From assembly GCA_944474755.1 (NCBI GenBank), contig OX104113.1, positions 66,732,074-66,796,073 of the forward strand: a DNA stretch of 64,000 nt, given 5' to 3'. Made by a program: the position numbers and the translations under genes. Every line of letters begins with the position of its first letter. Position 1 is the first letter of the stretch. The notes under the pieces were generated by a model that was given only the letters and a program-made list of their open reading frames with translations, was not told the DNA's origin and ran no database searches. This DNA is from Limnoperna fortunei (Eukaryota > Mollusca > Bivalvia > Mytilida > Modiolidae). Positions 36,890 through 49,046 of this stretch are shown here, piece after piece.

Positions 36890-38110
36890 ATCGCATTTTA
36901 ACAGAACAGGCAACGGAGATGGGGCTATTAACAATCTTATAGAACAGACAATCATGATCAACAATCCAGAATCGGCAACGAACAAGAATCCATCAGAATA
37001 TAACAGACAACGACAATAAACAATCCATTAGTACAACAAACGACGATAAAAGGAATCCAGTTAACAACAGACAACAATAATTAACATTCCAGTAAAACAA
37101 CGACAATTATCACTCCTGTAGAGCAACAACGAATGAACAACTATGAAAAGCAGAAAAACAACAACCGACAACGACGAGCAAGAATCCAACACAAACTGAC
37201 AACGACGATTAACACTTCTGTAGAGCCACAACAAAAATCCAGTTAAACAACTTCAAGAGACAACTACAATCCACATCCAGTAAAACAACAACAAGAAAAC
37301 GACGATTAACAATTTAGTAGAACATCAGCAAACAACGACGATAAAAATCAAAAAACAACAAAAGACAACAACGATCAATAATCGAACACAGACACGAGGT
37401 TTAACAATCCTGTAGCACAAGAATAAACAAACAAAAAAAAAACAACGACGATCAACAATTCAATAGAGCAACAACAAATAAACAACAACGATTAACATTC
37501 CAGCAGAACAACAAACATTCAACAACGATAAAAAATCCAGTAAAACAACAATAGGCAACGACGCTAAAAAACGAAGTAAACAACAAACAACCACGATAAA
37601 CAATCCAACACAAACAGACAACGACTCTTAACAGTCATGTACAGCAACAACAAACAGTCATCGACGATCAACAATCAACACAGACAACGACGATTAACAA
37701 TCTTGTAAGCATGAACAAACTAAGACTACCAAATATGCCGTCGAACAACAAACAGTAATAAGCGAACAAGGTTTTAGTAGAATACAATAAACAGACAAAC
37801 GACGATAAACAATCCAGTAAAATAACAACAAACAACGGCAACATTTCAGTAAAGTAAAACAACAACAAACAGACAACTACAATTTACACTCATGTAAAGC
37901 AGCAACAAATAGACAACGACGATAAGAAAAAATTCATAAAAACAATAAGATACAACGACGATCAACAATCTAACACAAAATGACAACGAAGATTAACAAT
38001 CCTGTAGAACAACAAACTACGACGATGAACAGTCAGCAACAAACAGGAATCCAGTCGAATACAACAATGATTAACAATCCAGTAGAAGAACAGCAAAGAA
38101 AGACGATAAA
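36890..38110. repeat. Degenerate CAA-rich minisatellite, ~1.2 kb
   Basis: Irregular units of about 30-45 bp combine AACAACAAACA, ACAACGACGAT, TAACAATCC and AGTAGAACA or AGTAAAACA (for example ACAACGACGATTAACAATCC). Strand asymmetry is extreme, with almost no T-rich segments on the + strand. The minus-strand frames rich in Leu, Phe and Cys (37668-38324) are by-products. The related short stretches in unit A (34055-34082) and unit B (39000-39140) show that the array expanded inside one duplicated unit. Confidence 0.85.
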
Positions 38111-38302
38111 AAATCAAGTAAAGCAACAACCAACATTTATGCCCTACATATGAAATTTTAGGTAAAAGTAAGCGACCAATGAAAAAAGGGTAGCAAGTGA
38201 AAGATTTAATTTTAATGAGATTGAAAAAATATGTGTTCGTAAAATTGCTGCACTGGTACCTATTAGTCCAAATCGATTGGTTAGATTTTTTGTTTTGAAT
38301 AT

Positions 38303-38406
38303 TGTTTAACGCCACTTTCAGCAATTTTTCAGCTGTATCATGGCGTCCAGTTTTTATTGGGGGAGGAAGCCGGAGTGCCCGGAAAAAACTCCGACCTCCG
38401 GTAGGA
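38303..38406 (-). mobile_element. Partial tRNA-derived SINE inside unit B
   Basis: TTGTTTAACGCCACTTTCAG, CAATTTTTCAGCTGTATCAT, GGCGTCCAGTTTTTATTGGG and GGAGGAAGCCGGAGTGCCCG match the 3' half of the SINE. It stops after the CGGTAGGA block, without B-box or head. It is absent from unit A, so it inserted after the duplication. Confidence 0.8.
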
Positions 38407-39529
38407 TCGATTGGCTAGAACAATGCAGCATTTTCAATACGGTTGTAGAAACACAGGGCATCTAAATTAATTACCGATGAACAATATTTATCATCTAATA
38501 CGTTTCTGTCTAACATTGAATGTTTCTATTGGCATACTAATTGCGTAGCTCGAGTTAAACTTTTTCTGCATAACTAATAACTAATAAGATGTTAAGATGA
38601 CATTCTTAAAGACACAAAAAAAGTTATTTTCTTTTATTAAAATCACCGTATTAAATGATTACAGTATGAGATGCTTTTGAACATTGATTTTCACCAAATA
38701 GATGCAGGAAAAGAAGAAAAATCGTAAATGTATATAAAAATAATATTAAACACTTAATTTAGTTATTCTATACAGAGAAGTATTTTATTACAATAGGACT
38801 GTTTGTTGCTGTGTTTTATCGACATACCGGAACAGAACACAAATTGTTCAAACATTACCTAATAGTCAAAGGTAAATAAATCGTTTGCTCTATTGTAACG
38901 TCTGCTATCGATTGAAAAAGGGAGTGAGTGAATTTTACAATATTTCACAAAGAATAGAGGCTAAAATATTTACTCTTATGGACACAAAACTACTATCATA
39001 AATCCAGTAAAAGAAACCAAAACAACGACGAACAATAAAACAGTGGAACAGACAATGACGAACAACAACAATCCATAAAACAACAAACACACAATGCAAA
39101 CAATCCAATAACAATAGACGATCAACAATCCAGTAGTGCAATAAAACAAAATCACTTAAGACAGGGCTAAAAATGTGGTTAGGAAATAGTTGCACGTCCT
39201 GCTTCACACGTTGCATCGTCTTGTTACCATGTAGTATATAAGATTTGTTTTATATTCTTCTTTATAACTCAGTTGTTCAACTTAAATGTAATCATTAATG
39301 TTTCTATTCAACTGTATGTCTTTTACTTTTCGTTTTTGTGTAATTTATCTTTGCAAATGATCTTCTTAACATCACTCTATTCTGGCAGTAAATGTCAGAT
39401 GATTTTGAAAACTGCTTATTTTAACCTTAGTATTTGTCTGCATATATTTCACACAATGTTCTAAGTGAACACATACTATAGGCGTTTGAAGTCTGATCTA
39501 AGGCTAATAAACATTCAATTAAAAAAAAG

Positions 39530-39930
39530 AACTGTAGCCATACTGAGAGGGCAACCAGCGTTTAACCCACGGAGCACAGAGATTCCCAGCACGTCTTGGG
39601 TGGTGGGTAAGGGGAGGCCCTCTCGTTGGGGGGGGGGGGGGTCAGGTTATAATACAGAAAGCCTGGCAGCGGACCGTAATGAGAAGCGTGTTTGTAGAAC
39701 GCACTTTACAAGATAAAGACCCCTTTTGTAGATTTTGAAAAAGAGTAAGATTATTGTAGCCGCTACAAAGGGTTAGGTTGTCTGCCTCTACCATAACTCC
39801 ATACTTTTCTTTTCAATGCCAATAAAAAATGTATCGTACCCTTTTGCTGTTTGATTAATTGTTTAACTTGTTCTCGTCCTGAATACAGCTGAAATATTGC
39901 ACGCCGGACGTTAAGAAAACCTTAAATGAA
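39530..39930 (+). repeat. Dispersed repeat R1 inside unit B
   Basis: Full block order: CCACGGAGCACAGAGATTCC, GGGTAAGGGGAGGCCCTCTC, a run of about 12 G, GTCAGGTTATAATACAGAAA, GATAAAGACCCCTTTTGTAG, TTGTAGCCGCTACAAAGGGT, CTCGTCCTGAATACAGCTGA and GCCGGACGTTAAG. Confidence 0.8.
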
Positions 39931-40428
39931 ATCAAAGTAAAAGAGTGAAGGATTACATGCAAAGGTTCAATGATAGCAATTTCAGGATCAATAGGTTTTC
40001 AGTTAGGTACTATTTTTAGCTATTTTGTAAATTTTGTTTACTTTCCGCAAAAGCGGAACATAATATTATGCTACATTTATCATTTTATCATACCGATATA
40101 GTATGACCAATATATGTTAAATATACACAACAAGAACCACGTACCAAATTAAATAATAATTTAATATCTATGTAATATAGATCAGGAAACGTATCCAAAT
40201 GTACACAATTGAAAATCGAACCCACCCAACAACAGGTTGCTATTAACATACGTGTAATATAATAAGTTATTATTTGAACAATTTTTGAGGCATGTATTGT
40301 TATAAATTGAATTTTGAGACATGTTTTAGAAAGTATTGGTTATTTAACGACAAAAGAATACTCTTTTTACGTTCAGTAAAAAACTGAATGTTACACTTTT
40401 AATATTCGAGTACGTCTATGTACACATG

Positions 40429-40880
40429 CAAATGTTTTATGCCCTATATATGAAGTATGATATATGAAGAAACATATTTTAAAAATTGTTGAGGTCTCAC
40501 CAATTTCATTTTTAATTGCCAATAGCCGTATCAATTGCTTAAAACAATGCGACATCTCCAATCAGATCGTTGAAAAACATTTTCAGCCTTGTATTGATGC
40601 CAAATATTTACCTAAATGTTTATGTTTGACATCGAACGTTTCATAGGGAATCGCATTTTTGCGGCTCAAATTCTTTTTTGCTGCATAACCAAGAAGAAGA
40701 TAATTATACAAATTAAAAATATTATTAACCATATTATTAATTACAGATCAGAATATCATTACTGATTGCGACTATTTGATTACTGAAGTCACAAAACAGC
40801 TGACATTGTACAGGATATATTTATGGACAGATTGGAACAGAACACAATAAGAGTCGAACCTACCTAACAGCAAAAATGAG
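40429..40880 (+). repeat. Duplicated unit D, partial
   Basis: Anchors TTTTATGCCCTATATATGAA (40436), GCTTAAAACAATGCGACATC (40538), ACATCGAACGTTTCATAGGG (40629) and ACAGATCAGAATATCATTAC (40743) parallel the first 500 bp of units A and B. The rest is missing. Confidence 0.6.
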
Positions 40881-40939
40881 ATAAATTTGTATTATAGAGG
40901 CATGATAGAGTTGGTTATTTCCAGGCAGTTGTCAAGTTG

Positions 40940-41118
40940 TCAATTCAAGTCTGCATTATTAAAAACAGCTGGCTGAACCAATCCAATCTGCTTTTCCAGT
41001 GGTGTGTCGTCATCTTTGATCCATGATTTTTCTGAGACAGTTTTAGGTTCAATCTTGTTGGCTTGTTTTCTTTCTCGGGAACATTTGGTTTTGATGAGTG
41101 TAGAGTTTTTCTACCTGA
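40940..41118 (-). other. Possible fossil terminal exon
   Basis: On the minus strand a frame from about 41118 to a TGA at 40940-40942 reads a hydrophilic peptide containing KIEPKTVSEKSWIKDDDTPL. Its composition (Lys, Asp, Glu, Trp) is unlike random AT-rich translation. A TTTCAG acceptor-like site lies upstream at about 41135-41140, but a TAG interrupts this frame between them. No domain is recognised. A second open frame overlaps it, so coding status is doubtful. Confidence 0.15.
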
Positions 41119-41279
41119 TGCGTTTTCTCTTTCTGAAATATTTTTATTTCAAAGCTCATTCACAAATACAATGCAATCATATACTCGGGCATTGTAAGAT
41201 ACAGGTCCAGTTTGACAACAGTAATCAATCTAAACAGTTTATAGAGCACGATAAATATACATAAATAAATAATGGTAAA

Positions 41280-41870
41280 AGAATATTGCCCCGGAGAAAA
41301 AATTAGTTAAGATGTGTCTTTATTATCCTGAATAAAATCGGATAAGTTAAAAGTGAAACCAAAAAAGTGCATGTCATGTTGAAGAAACCAAAGAAGGTCA
41401 ATTAAATGTTAATATTTGTCATTGTTTTTGTTATAACTTTTGGCTAACTGGACCAATATGTGTTTTGCAAAGCCAGAAATGTAGTAAAATATCTCTTCAA
41501 TGTAGTATAGATATAGAATTCTTCAAAGACACATGTTTTAAGCAACACTACACATACATGACCTAGTTCTTGCATCAGTTTAAGGGCAAACCAGAATGTT
41601 AAAGTACTTTAAATTAATCACTGTATCTTTTAATGGTATTATAGAATAAATAGAGTCTGAATTTAGAAAAAGGTTTTTGCATTTAGACAGATAATAGCTT
41701 CTTTCTATATTTTCTTATACTTTTGAATGTGTAAGCAAGTGTACTGTGTTCAAAACAATTCACAGTCGTTTTTACAAAGATTTTTGTAAATAGGGCTTAC
41801 TAAACAAGTTTACTTTAACTTAAAACAGTTCAACCAAAGGTGAAAGAGATACATAAAAACATTGAAATCG
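41280..41870. other. Unassigned
   Basis: AT-rich; nothing recognised. Confidence 0.35.
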
Positions 41871-41875
41871 ATGTT

Positions 41876-42012
41876 TGTTTGAATGTTTAACGCAACTTTC
41901 AGCAATTTTTCAGCTATATCATTGTGTCGAGTTTTTATTGGGGGAGGAAGCCGGAGTAGCCGGAGAAAATCCCGACATTCGGTAGGAAAACTGGCAATCC
42001 TTGCAATGAAAT
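41876..42012 (-). mobile_element. Partial tRNA-derived SINE
   Basis: TTTGTTTGAATGTTTAACGC, CAATTTTTCAGCTATATCAT, TTTTTATTGGGGGAGGAAGC and GGTAGGAAAACTGGCAATCC are present; the B-box and tRNA head are missing. Confidence 0.8.
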
Positions 42013-42199
42013 CGAGTAGGATCAATCATTTTTATATGATGATTATGTATTGCAATGAGTATGGGGTTTATGAGAAACAAGTAAAATTAACATGACCACT
42101 GAGATTCCTATATCTGCATCAATGTATAAACTAATCGCATACTATCATTTTTATCGTTTGAAGTCTGAAGCTAATGAGATCTAAACTCTCATTGTCAAG

Positions 42200-42650
42200 A
42201 AGTCTACGAAGGGTCAATGGTTGCCATCTTGGGGCCAACAGTATGTTCAGCGGTTTTTTTAAGCTTTTGTTTACGTTTCCTCAAGGCCAGAACAGTAAAT
42301 TTTGCAGCAACTACCATTTAATTATACCGATATTTGTTACAAGTACACACCAATGACTACTTGCCACATTTATTAAAAGTTCACTTATCTATTGGAAGAT
42401 ATACCAGTAAATGTATACAAGTGTAATAAATTGAAAAACAAAACTAATCCAACAACAGGTTGCTATTAACATACATGTAATATAAGAAGTTATTATTTGA
42501 ACAATTTTTGCGGCATTCATATGTATTATATCATGTTATTGAACTTGTCTACATATTATTCGTAAAAAATCGTTAATTTATGACGCAATGATACGTGTCT
42601 CACGTTTTGTTATGATGAAATTCATGTCTATTTGTGGAAGAATATTGGCT
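42200..42650 (+). repeat. Duplicated unit E, tail part
   Basis: ATTGAAAAACAAAACTAATC, CAACAACAGGTTGCTATTAA, TTTATGACGCAATGATACGT and TTATGATGAAATTCATGTCT match the tail of unit A (34877-35035). A further, weaker tail lies at 49560-49810. Confidence 0.6.
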
Positions 42651-43084
42651 CTCGAATTAGTTTTAATGAAATATATTTATCACAATGATGAAAATTACAA
42701 CATCGAAATTTCACAGCGAAATAAATTCCAGTGAATGACATGTTGGAGTAAATTCATTTCTTTCACTCCCATGTCATTCACAATTTATGTCGTTAAAGAC
42801 GTCGCTAGCAAATATTTACCCACAAGAACACTATAAAGTTTTTTGACGAAATATCGAAAATTAGTCAATATGATAAAAAAGAATAATCTATCACTCGTGA
42901 CGAAACGTATTAAGATTTATTTCGTACCGCGGAACCGCGCACTTGTTTAATGTGACGCGTTATGATCGTATTTTCAATATTCACTCTTCCCAATTCAATA
43001 TTCTATAAAAGCTATAAAATTTCACGTAGTGTCTAAAAGTAAGTTTTTCAAGTTCAAAACTTTAAAGTTGCTTGCTTTTTGCCA

Positions 43085-43090
<6 letters not shown>

Positions 43091-43174
<84 letters not shown>
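43091..43174. repeat. (TA)n microsatellite, left flank of the Penelope-like element
   Basis: About 42 uninterrupted TA units that abut the terminal repeat at 43175. A second (TA)n tract borders the other end at 47257. Confidence 0.97.
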
Positions 43175-43177
<3 letters not shown>

Positions 43178-43548
43178 TCTAGAGAATTATGCAACGATAC
43201 AAATATAAAGATGTTTCTACTATAAAATAGTTTTATATTAATAAATATGACAAAATTTTCGAGCAACTGATGGCCTTCTTCAGTGTCAATATCAATCTAT
43301 AATAAACGATAAAATTTGGATATAGGTACATCAGCATCCGGTGGTGATGTGGTCGGATCTGATTTTATTGATCTTGAACTTTCTCGACTCACATCTATCA
43401 GTCATTACATAAGGGAGTACTGTACAATTGTATAAACCATCTTATCTTTAACGTCTTGATATTCATGAATTTTTTATTTATATTTTGAATGATATTTATT
43501 GTTTTTTGTTTATTCCATTGGGGTGTACAGAGCAGAGCTCTTTGATCC
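43175..43548 (-). repeat. PLE terminal repeat L (3' pseudo-LTR)
   Basis: Begins AAGTCTAGAGAATTATGCAA and ends CAGAGCTCTTTGATCC. It matches M (46410-46781) in the same orientation with only a few differences, and R in the opposite orientation. It overlaps the last 17 codons and stop of the endonuclease frame, so the repeat includes coding sequence. Confidence 0.92.
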
Positions 43549-44656
43549 AGAATCTCTCTCGAGCCTCCCGTTCAGAGTCTCGCCACTTGCAGTTCTGCTC
43601 GATAATTAGGATTTTTATTCGATCAAAATCCTTTGGAGTGTGGTCGGGCAGTCTGAAGTGTTGGCTTACGGGCAGAAACTGTTTCTTAGTTAAGTCACTT
43701 CTGTGACCATTCAGTCGTTTGTGGAATGGCTGTTTGGACTCGCCGACATATTGTAAGCCACAGATGGGGCACTCAAGAATGTAAATGACATTCGAGCTTT
43801 TGCAGTTAACAGTAGTGAATATTTTGTACTGTTTACCTGTGACTTTGCTGTTAAATGTGGACAAGGGTTCCATATGTTTGCAACATTTGCAGCGTTTGTC
43901 ACCACAAGACTGACTTCTGCCAGCGGCAGTGCTGGGCTTTGCAATCTCTGCTCGTACCAATAAGTTGCGGAGACTGTTGGGTTGTTTAAACGCAACCATG
44001 GGGGGCTCTGGAAAGATTCTAGACAATCTGGGATTTTTTTCAATCGTTTTCCAATGTTCACGAATGGTGCTAATTGTGTTTTTCAAACAAGGGTGGTAAG
44101 TTAGTACGCAGGGAACTCTATTGCATTTCGTTTTTTCTTTATATTGAAGAAGGGTACTCCTCGATGTCTTCTGTGCTTTTTGAAAATTCTTTTTGATGTT
44201 ATTATTCCTGTACCCTCTTCTTCTAAGGTGTCCTTTTAATTTACCTAGTCTCCTTTTAAACGAATCATCGGTGGAACAGATTCGTCGGAGTCTAAGAGCT
44301 TGACTATAAGGAATGCTCTTTGTCACATGAGGAGGATGACAGCTACTAGGTAAAAGGTATTGGTTGGTGTCTGTTGGTTTGGAATACAGGTCAGTGGACA
44401 ACTCACCATTTGCGGACAAGGAGCTGGAAGTATCGAGGAAAGATATACTAGATTTTGAGATTTCATAAGTAAATTTGATAGTGGGATGGATGTTATTGGC
44501 ACGTGTGATAAAGTTTTGTAATCCCTCATCAGTATGTATCCACTTCATATCAACATCATCAATAAACCTGTACCAAGATAGTGGTTTTTCAATAGACGAT
44601 TGGAGAAGTTCTTTTTCTAATTTACCCATAAATATGTTGGCATATGATGGAGCCAT
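43496..44656 (-). CDS. PLE polyprotein, C-terminal part: RT palm and GIY-YIG endonuclease
   Basis: 386 codons. The N-terminus starts MAPSYANIFMGKLEKELL (RT motif B' region), followed by the catalytic box in YRFIDDVDMKW at residues 29-39, with both Asp present. The middle is basic and probably helical (residues 120-190). A Cys-rich linker CGDKRCKCC sits near residues 260-270, as in PLE proteins with a zinc-binding linker. The endonuclease has SSNVIYILECPICGLQYVGE (VIY and YVG standing for GIY and YIG, about residues 292-312), then a KRLNGHRSDL block and the Glu/Arg-rich end. PLE proteins prime reverse transcription at sites nicked by this endonuclease. The frame is continuous with 44657-46213 except for one TAA just before this ATG; the ATG is an internal Met and not a true start. 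Confidence 0.93.
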   Translation of the reverse strand: MAPSYANIFMGKLEKELLQSSIEKPLSWYRFIDDVDMKWIHTDEGLQNFITRANNIHPTIKFTYEISKSSISFLDTSSSLSANGELSTDLYSKPTDTNQYLLPSSCHPPHVTKSIPYSQALRLRRICSTDDSFKRRLGKLKGHLRRRGYRNNNIKKNFQKAQKTSRSTLLQYKEKTKCNRVPCVLTYHPCLKNTISTIREHWKTIEKNPRLSRIFPEPPMVAFKQPNSLRNLLVRAEIAKPSTAAGRSQSCGDKRCKCCKHMEPLSTFNSKVTGKQYKIFTTVNCKSSNVIYILECPICGLQYVGESKQPFHKRLNGHRSDLTKKQFLPVSQHFRLPDHTPKDFDRIKILIIEQNCKWRDSEREARERFWIKELCSVHPNGINKKQ

Positions 44657-46213
44657 TTAAGTTCCCATAGCTGTTCCATTAATTTGCAAGAAATGGTCTC
44701 CATTGAAAGTGAAGTTGTTCTTTTTTAGCACCAATGTCAGCATTGCGACTAAACATTCAGTCGGAGGATCTTTGACTGAACGACTTTCCCAGACCTCTCT
44801 GCATGCTTCTATGCCATCAGCATGAGGAATGTTAGTATAGAGAGAGGTGACATCCATAGTGACCAGAGTGGTACCCGGTGGAAGAGGATTCAGGGCTGCC
44901 ATCTTTTGTAAATAGTCGGTGGTGTCCTTCACAAATGATGGGAGTATTTCAACATGTGGTCGAAGATGGTAATCCACAAATTCAGATATTTTTTCTGTCG
45001 GGTGGCCGTTAGCTGATACGATAGGTCTACCGGGGTTGTTAGGTTTGTGTATTTTAGGTAACAGGTAGAATCTGCCGGCTTTTGGATTGTCTGGTGTAAG
45101 GTATTCGAGCGTTTTATCATCAATATAGCCTAGAGTGTTCATTTTGGTTAATTCCTGAGTTATTTCATCACTGAATTTCTCTGTGGGGTCCTCTTCTAAT
45201 TTCATATAAAACCGGTCATCATTCAGTTGACGTTCAGCCTCTCGAATATAGGCAGATTTGTCCATAACCACAACCGCACTGCCCTTGTCTTCTGGTTTAA
45301 TGACTATTTCTACATTTGATTTTAAGTTTTTTAAGGCAGTACGTTCGTCAGGAGAGAGATTGTCAAATTTGTTTGTATAAGATTCAACTGTGTTTATTAT
45401 TTCTGTTTTAACGTTGTCTATAAATGACTCTAAAGTAGTGTTCTTACTAGGTTTGGGGACCCATTCACTTTTTTTGACAAATCTATATTTGGTATCTCCT
45501 TCTATGTCACTACTGGAGTTCACCTCATAATCTTCCTCTTTCTTCGAAGCAAAATATTCTTTAATTCTTAAGCTTCTGGCAAAATAATCCAATTCCTGGG
45601 ATAGTTTAGTGCTGTTGATAGGACCAGGAACTGGACAGAAATTTAAACCCTTTGCTAGTAGAGATGTTTCACTCTCTGTAAGATGGTGACTAGAGAGGTT
45701 AACAACAGTGTTGGAATCGTTGTTAGTTGAAAGGGATTTCCGTTTGAAGTGTCTATTGCGTCTCTTTATCGGCGATGGTAATGTGGTATTCTGTTGGTTA
45801 GGAATACCGTCGCGATTAAATTTCCGCCGTTGACGTTTAGAGAGGGTGCAATTTTGGATGGTGGTGATGTCATTTAGACGCTTAAGAATGTTTTCATATT
45901 CACTTATCTGTAATTTTTTCTTACATATTATCATGAGATTTTCAAGATCTGACGATAGTTTAATTAGATGTTCTTCGCAGTGATTTTTCATAAGGGTCAG
46001 CAGGCGTTTTGAACAGTGAAACAGAGTCTGATCCCATTTTCTATAAAAGGTGTTAGAATCACTGCCAGGTGTTTGAGGTAAGAGTTTGATCTGTAAACCC
46101 TTAGGTATAACACCTCGTTCTATATAGTTATTGATATTAGATAGGTGATGTTGAGTTTTCACTTGTTTTTGTTTGAGTACTCGCAGATGTTTAAAGTATT
46201 CTTCATATGACAT
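44657..46213 (-). CDS. PLE polyprotein, N-terminal part: leader and RT fingers/palm
   Basis: 518 codons. Residues 1-260 are a charged leader with coiled-coil-like stretches and a basic patch (KRQRRKFNRDG, about residue 123). The RT domain begins around residue 300: KPEDKGSAVVVMDKSAYIRE, then FYLLPKIHKPNNPGRPIVSA (about 385-405), a thumb/palm segment, and TLVTMDVTSLYTNIPHADGI with the first catalytic Asp (about 455-475). It ends INGTAMGT followed by TAA (44657-44659) and then in-frame ATG GCT. PLEs normally have a Lys or similar residue at this site, so one substitution created the stop. The start lies in a 26-bp tandem duplication (46199-46224 and 46234-46259). Confidence 0.93.
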   Translation of the reverse strand: MSYEEYFKHLRVLKQKQVKTQHHLSNINNYIERGVIPKGLQIKLLPQTPGSDSNTFYRKWDQTLFHCSKRLLTLMKNHCEEHLIKLSSDLENLMIICKKKLQISEYENILKRLNDITTIQNCTLSKRQRRKFNRDGIPNQQNTTLPSPIKRRNRHFKRKSLSTNNDSNTVVNLSSHHLTESETSLLAKGLNFCPVPGPINSTKLSQELDYFARSLRIKEYFASKKEEDYEVNSSSDIEGDTKYRFVKKSEWVPKPSKNTTLESFIDNVKTEIINTVESYTNKFDNLSPDERTALKNLKSNVEIVIKPEDKGSAVVVMDKSAYIREAERQLNDDRFYMKLEEDPTEKFSDEITQELTKMNTLGYIDDKTLEYLTPDNPKAGRFYLLPKIHKPNNPGRPIVSANGHPTEKISEFVDYHLRPHVEILPSFVKDTTDYLQKMAALNPLPPGTTLVTMDVTSLYTNIPHADGIEACREVWESRSVKDPPTECLVAMLTLVLKKNNFTFNGDHFLQINGTAMGT

Positions 46214-46259
46214 TATAAAAGATGACCGTAATGTTCTTCATATGACATTATAAAAGATG
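46199..46259. repeat. 26-bp tandem duplication over the PLE start codon
   Basis: TTCTTCATATGACATTATAA followed by AAGATG occurs at 46199-46224 and 46234-46259, a 35-bp period. Each copy contains the ATG TCA TAT context, so a second out-of-frame ATG lies 35 bp upstream of the used start. Confidence 0.9.
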
Positions 46260-46320
46260 GAATAATGTAAGTCCACTGGGATCGTGTAAATACACAATAC
46301 AGGTAGTACAAAATATAATA

Positions 46321-47358
<1,038 letters not shown>

Positions 47359-47359
47359 T

Positions 47360-49040
47360 GTTGAAATTAGATGGAATATGCGTGATAGTTACATGTATGA
47401 AAAATAAATAAAAAAGATTGAAATGTTGTCATAACAAGAAAAGATATGGTTGTAACCATATCGGAGAAACTCAATTAAAGTAATTGGAGGATTAAAACAA
47501 GAAGTCATTTTGTATTGTTATATCTGATAAATGTCCTATAATGAAAATAGAAATTGAGTAATTAATACTATAACCAACAATAACAGTACAGAATAAAAAG
47601 CTTCGCCGAGCGCAGCATGATACGACCGCAACATGTTGAACCTGTACGTTTGAGGCCCAATATGGAAAGTCGATTGCTTTTGACATATGCAGCCTTATAG
47701 TGGACTTAGTTAACATTTTTGGACATTTGTTGGACATTTGAATTATTTAAAGTAAAAGAAAGATACAGGAAAGTGCAATTGAGACCTGTATTAAAAAAAT
47801 TTAATTAAATAATTTATTTCTATATGATGCGACAACAACAAAATAACTGGAAAATTAAAAAGTGTATAAAAACCAATAATAAGACAATGCTAAAGTAGAA
47901 ACGTTTTCATCATTTAAATTTTCGACAGGAATTACAGATTCGTAATACTTCCCTCATCAAGTCGGTGTGCAATCTTTGTCCCAAATTATTAACATTCATG
48001 ACATTTGTACCGTTTGTTAAATCTGCAATCCCAATTGAGCTAAAGGACTGGTTATCGTTTGTTTTAAAAATATTCGAAATTCTTAATACATTGATTTATG
48101 TGTTATTTTTATTTTGCAAAGATGTACATTTGAAAATCTTGTTTACTGTTATTCATCATGATGATCAGCTGCAGCAGCACAGGCAGCCATGGAATATTAA
48201 CGGTTTAGATACAAAAATTGTTTAATACACCATTAAAAACAGTAGCAAGAAATGTTTTATTGTTGGACATATTTAATTCAGATGAGAGCAGATTTAATGT
48301 GCATTTATGATAATAGTACGAAATATTTATTTGTTCAACACATTTACAATAAATGGTTATGACACAATCACGTGCACATAATGTAATGAATTCAACAATA
48401 TGATCGTTCACCTAGCCAGCTTGATCGCGTAAGAATATATGACCAGAATTATATTTTAATTCAAATGCAAATAACAAAAGTATTACATTTCGAAATACAA
48501 AACATACTGTTTTTCACCTGAAAAATAATAATTACAGGTAGAAAGTACTTACTTCGGTAAATGCAAACATTGAACTATATTATCGCGCAATAGCTCAGTA
48601 AACCGTACCTGAAATTAGTTATAACCCCACGTGTGATACAATGCAATGATTTGAGTTATGAAAATATTTACTTTATACCAGACCTTTGCGCTATTGTATT
48701 CTATGTCTTGACATTTAAAAATACACGTTTAAAAGTACATCTGTATACCCGATAATTGAATCTTGGCTGAGATTATAAGAACTTTTCTAACGTTTTTAAG
48801 AATTGAATTGTTTGTGAATAATTTTCTCTCCAATCTACTTCAGAGATGTTCTACTTCCCGACTATACATCACGTAACACACACCTGCACATATTTCATCA
48901 ACTATTTGTTGAGGTACATAATGTACTATTTCACATGTCAACACATTCTTCTATCATTTTTATTTCAAAAAGTCTGAAATCTGAAACTTGATGACCCAAC
49001 GCTCGTATTCGGGAAGTGAATTATCTTTCGAAAGTCTACC
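47360..49040. other. Unassigned AT-rich DNA
   Basis: No gene or repeat family recognised. Open frames at 47492-47737 and 47965-48225 lack domains. Confidence 0.35.
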
Positions 49041-49046
49041 TGTCGA

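Larger units (their letters stand above)
38130..40370 (+). repeat. Long duplicated unit B (~2.2 kb)
   Basis: Same anchor order as unit A: TTTATGCCCTACATATGAAA, GGCTAGAACAATGCAGCA (38411), GACATTCTTAAAGACA (38598), a CAA-rich stretch (39000-39140), R1 (39530-39930), AATTTCAGGATCAATAGGTT (39978), GGAACATAATATTATGC (40057), CAACAGGTTGCTATTAAC (40228) and TATTTAACGACAAAAGAATA (40339). A SINE fragment is inserted at 38.3 kb that unit A lacks. Confidence 0.7.

Noticed and set aside
36890..38110. CRISPR-like array
   Set aside because: Units are irregular, there are no unique spacers of constant length, and the window is clearly eukaryotic.
37668..38324. Minus-strand frames rich in Leu, Phe and Cys (possible membrane protein)
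   Set aside because: They lie entirely inside the CAA-rich minisatellite; the hydrophobic translation is a by-product of the repeat.
43054..43266. Open frame of alternating Tyr/Ile
   Set aside because: Translation of the (TA)n microsatellite.
44475..44660. Plus-strand frame inside the PLE
   Set aside because: Antisense shadow of the conserved RT region.
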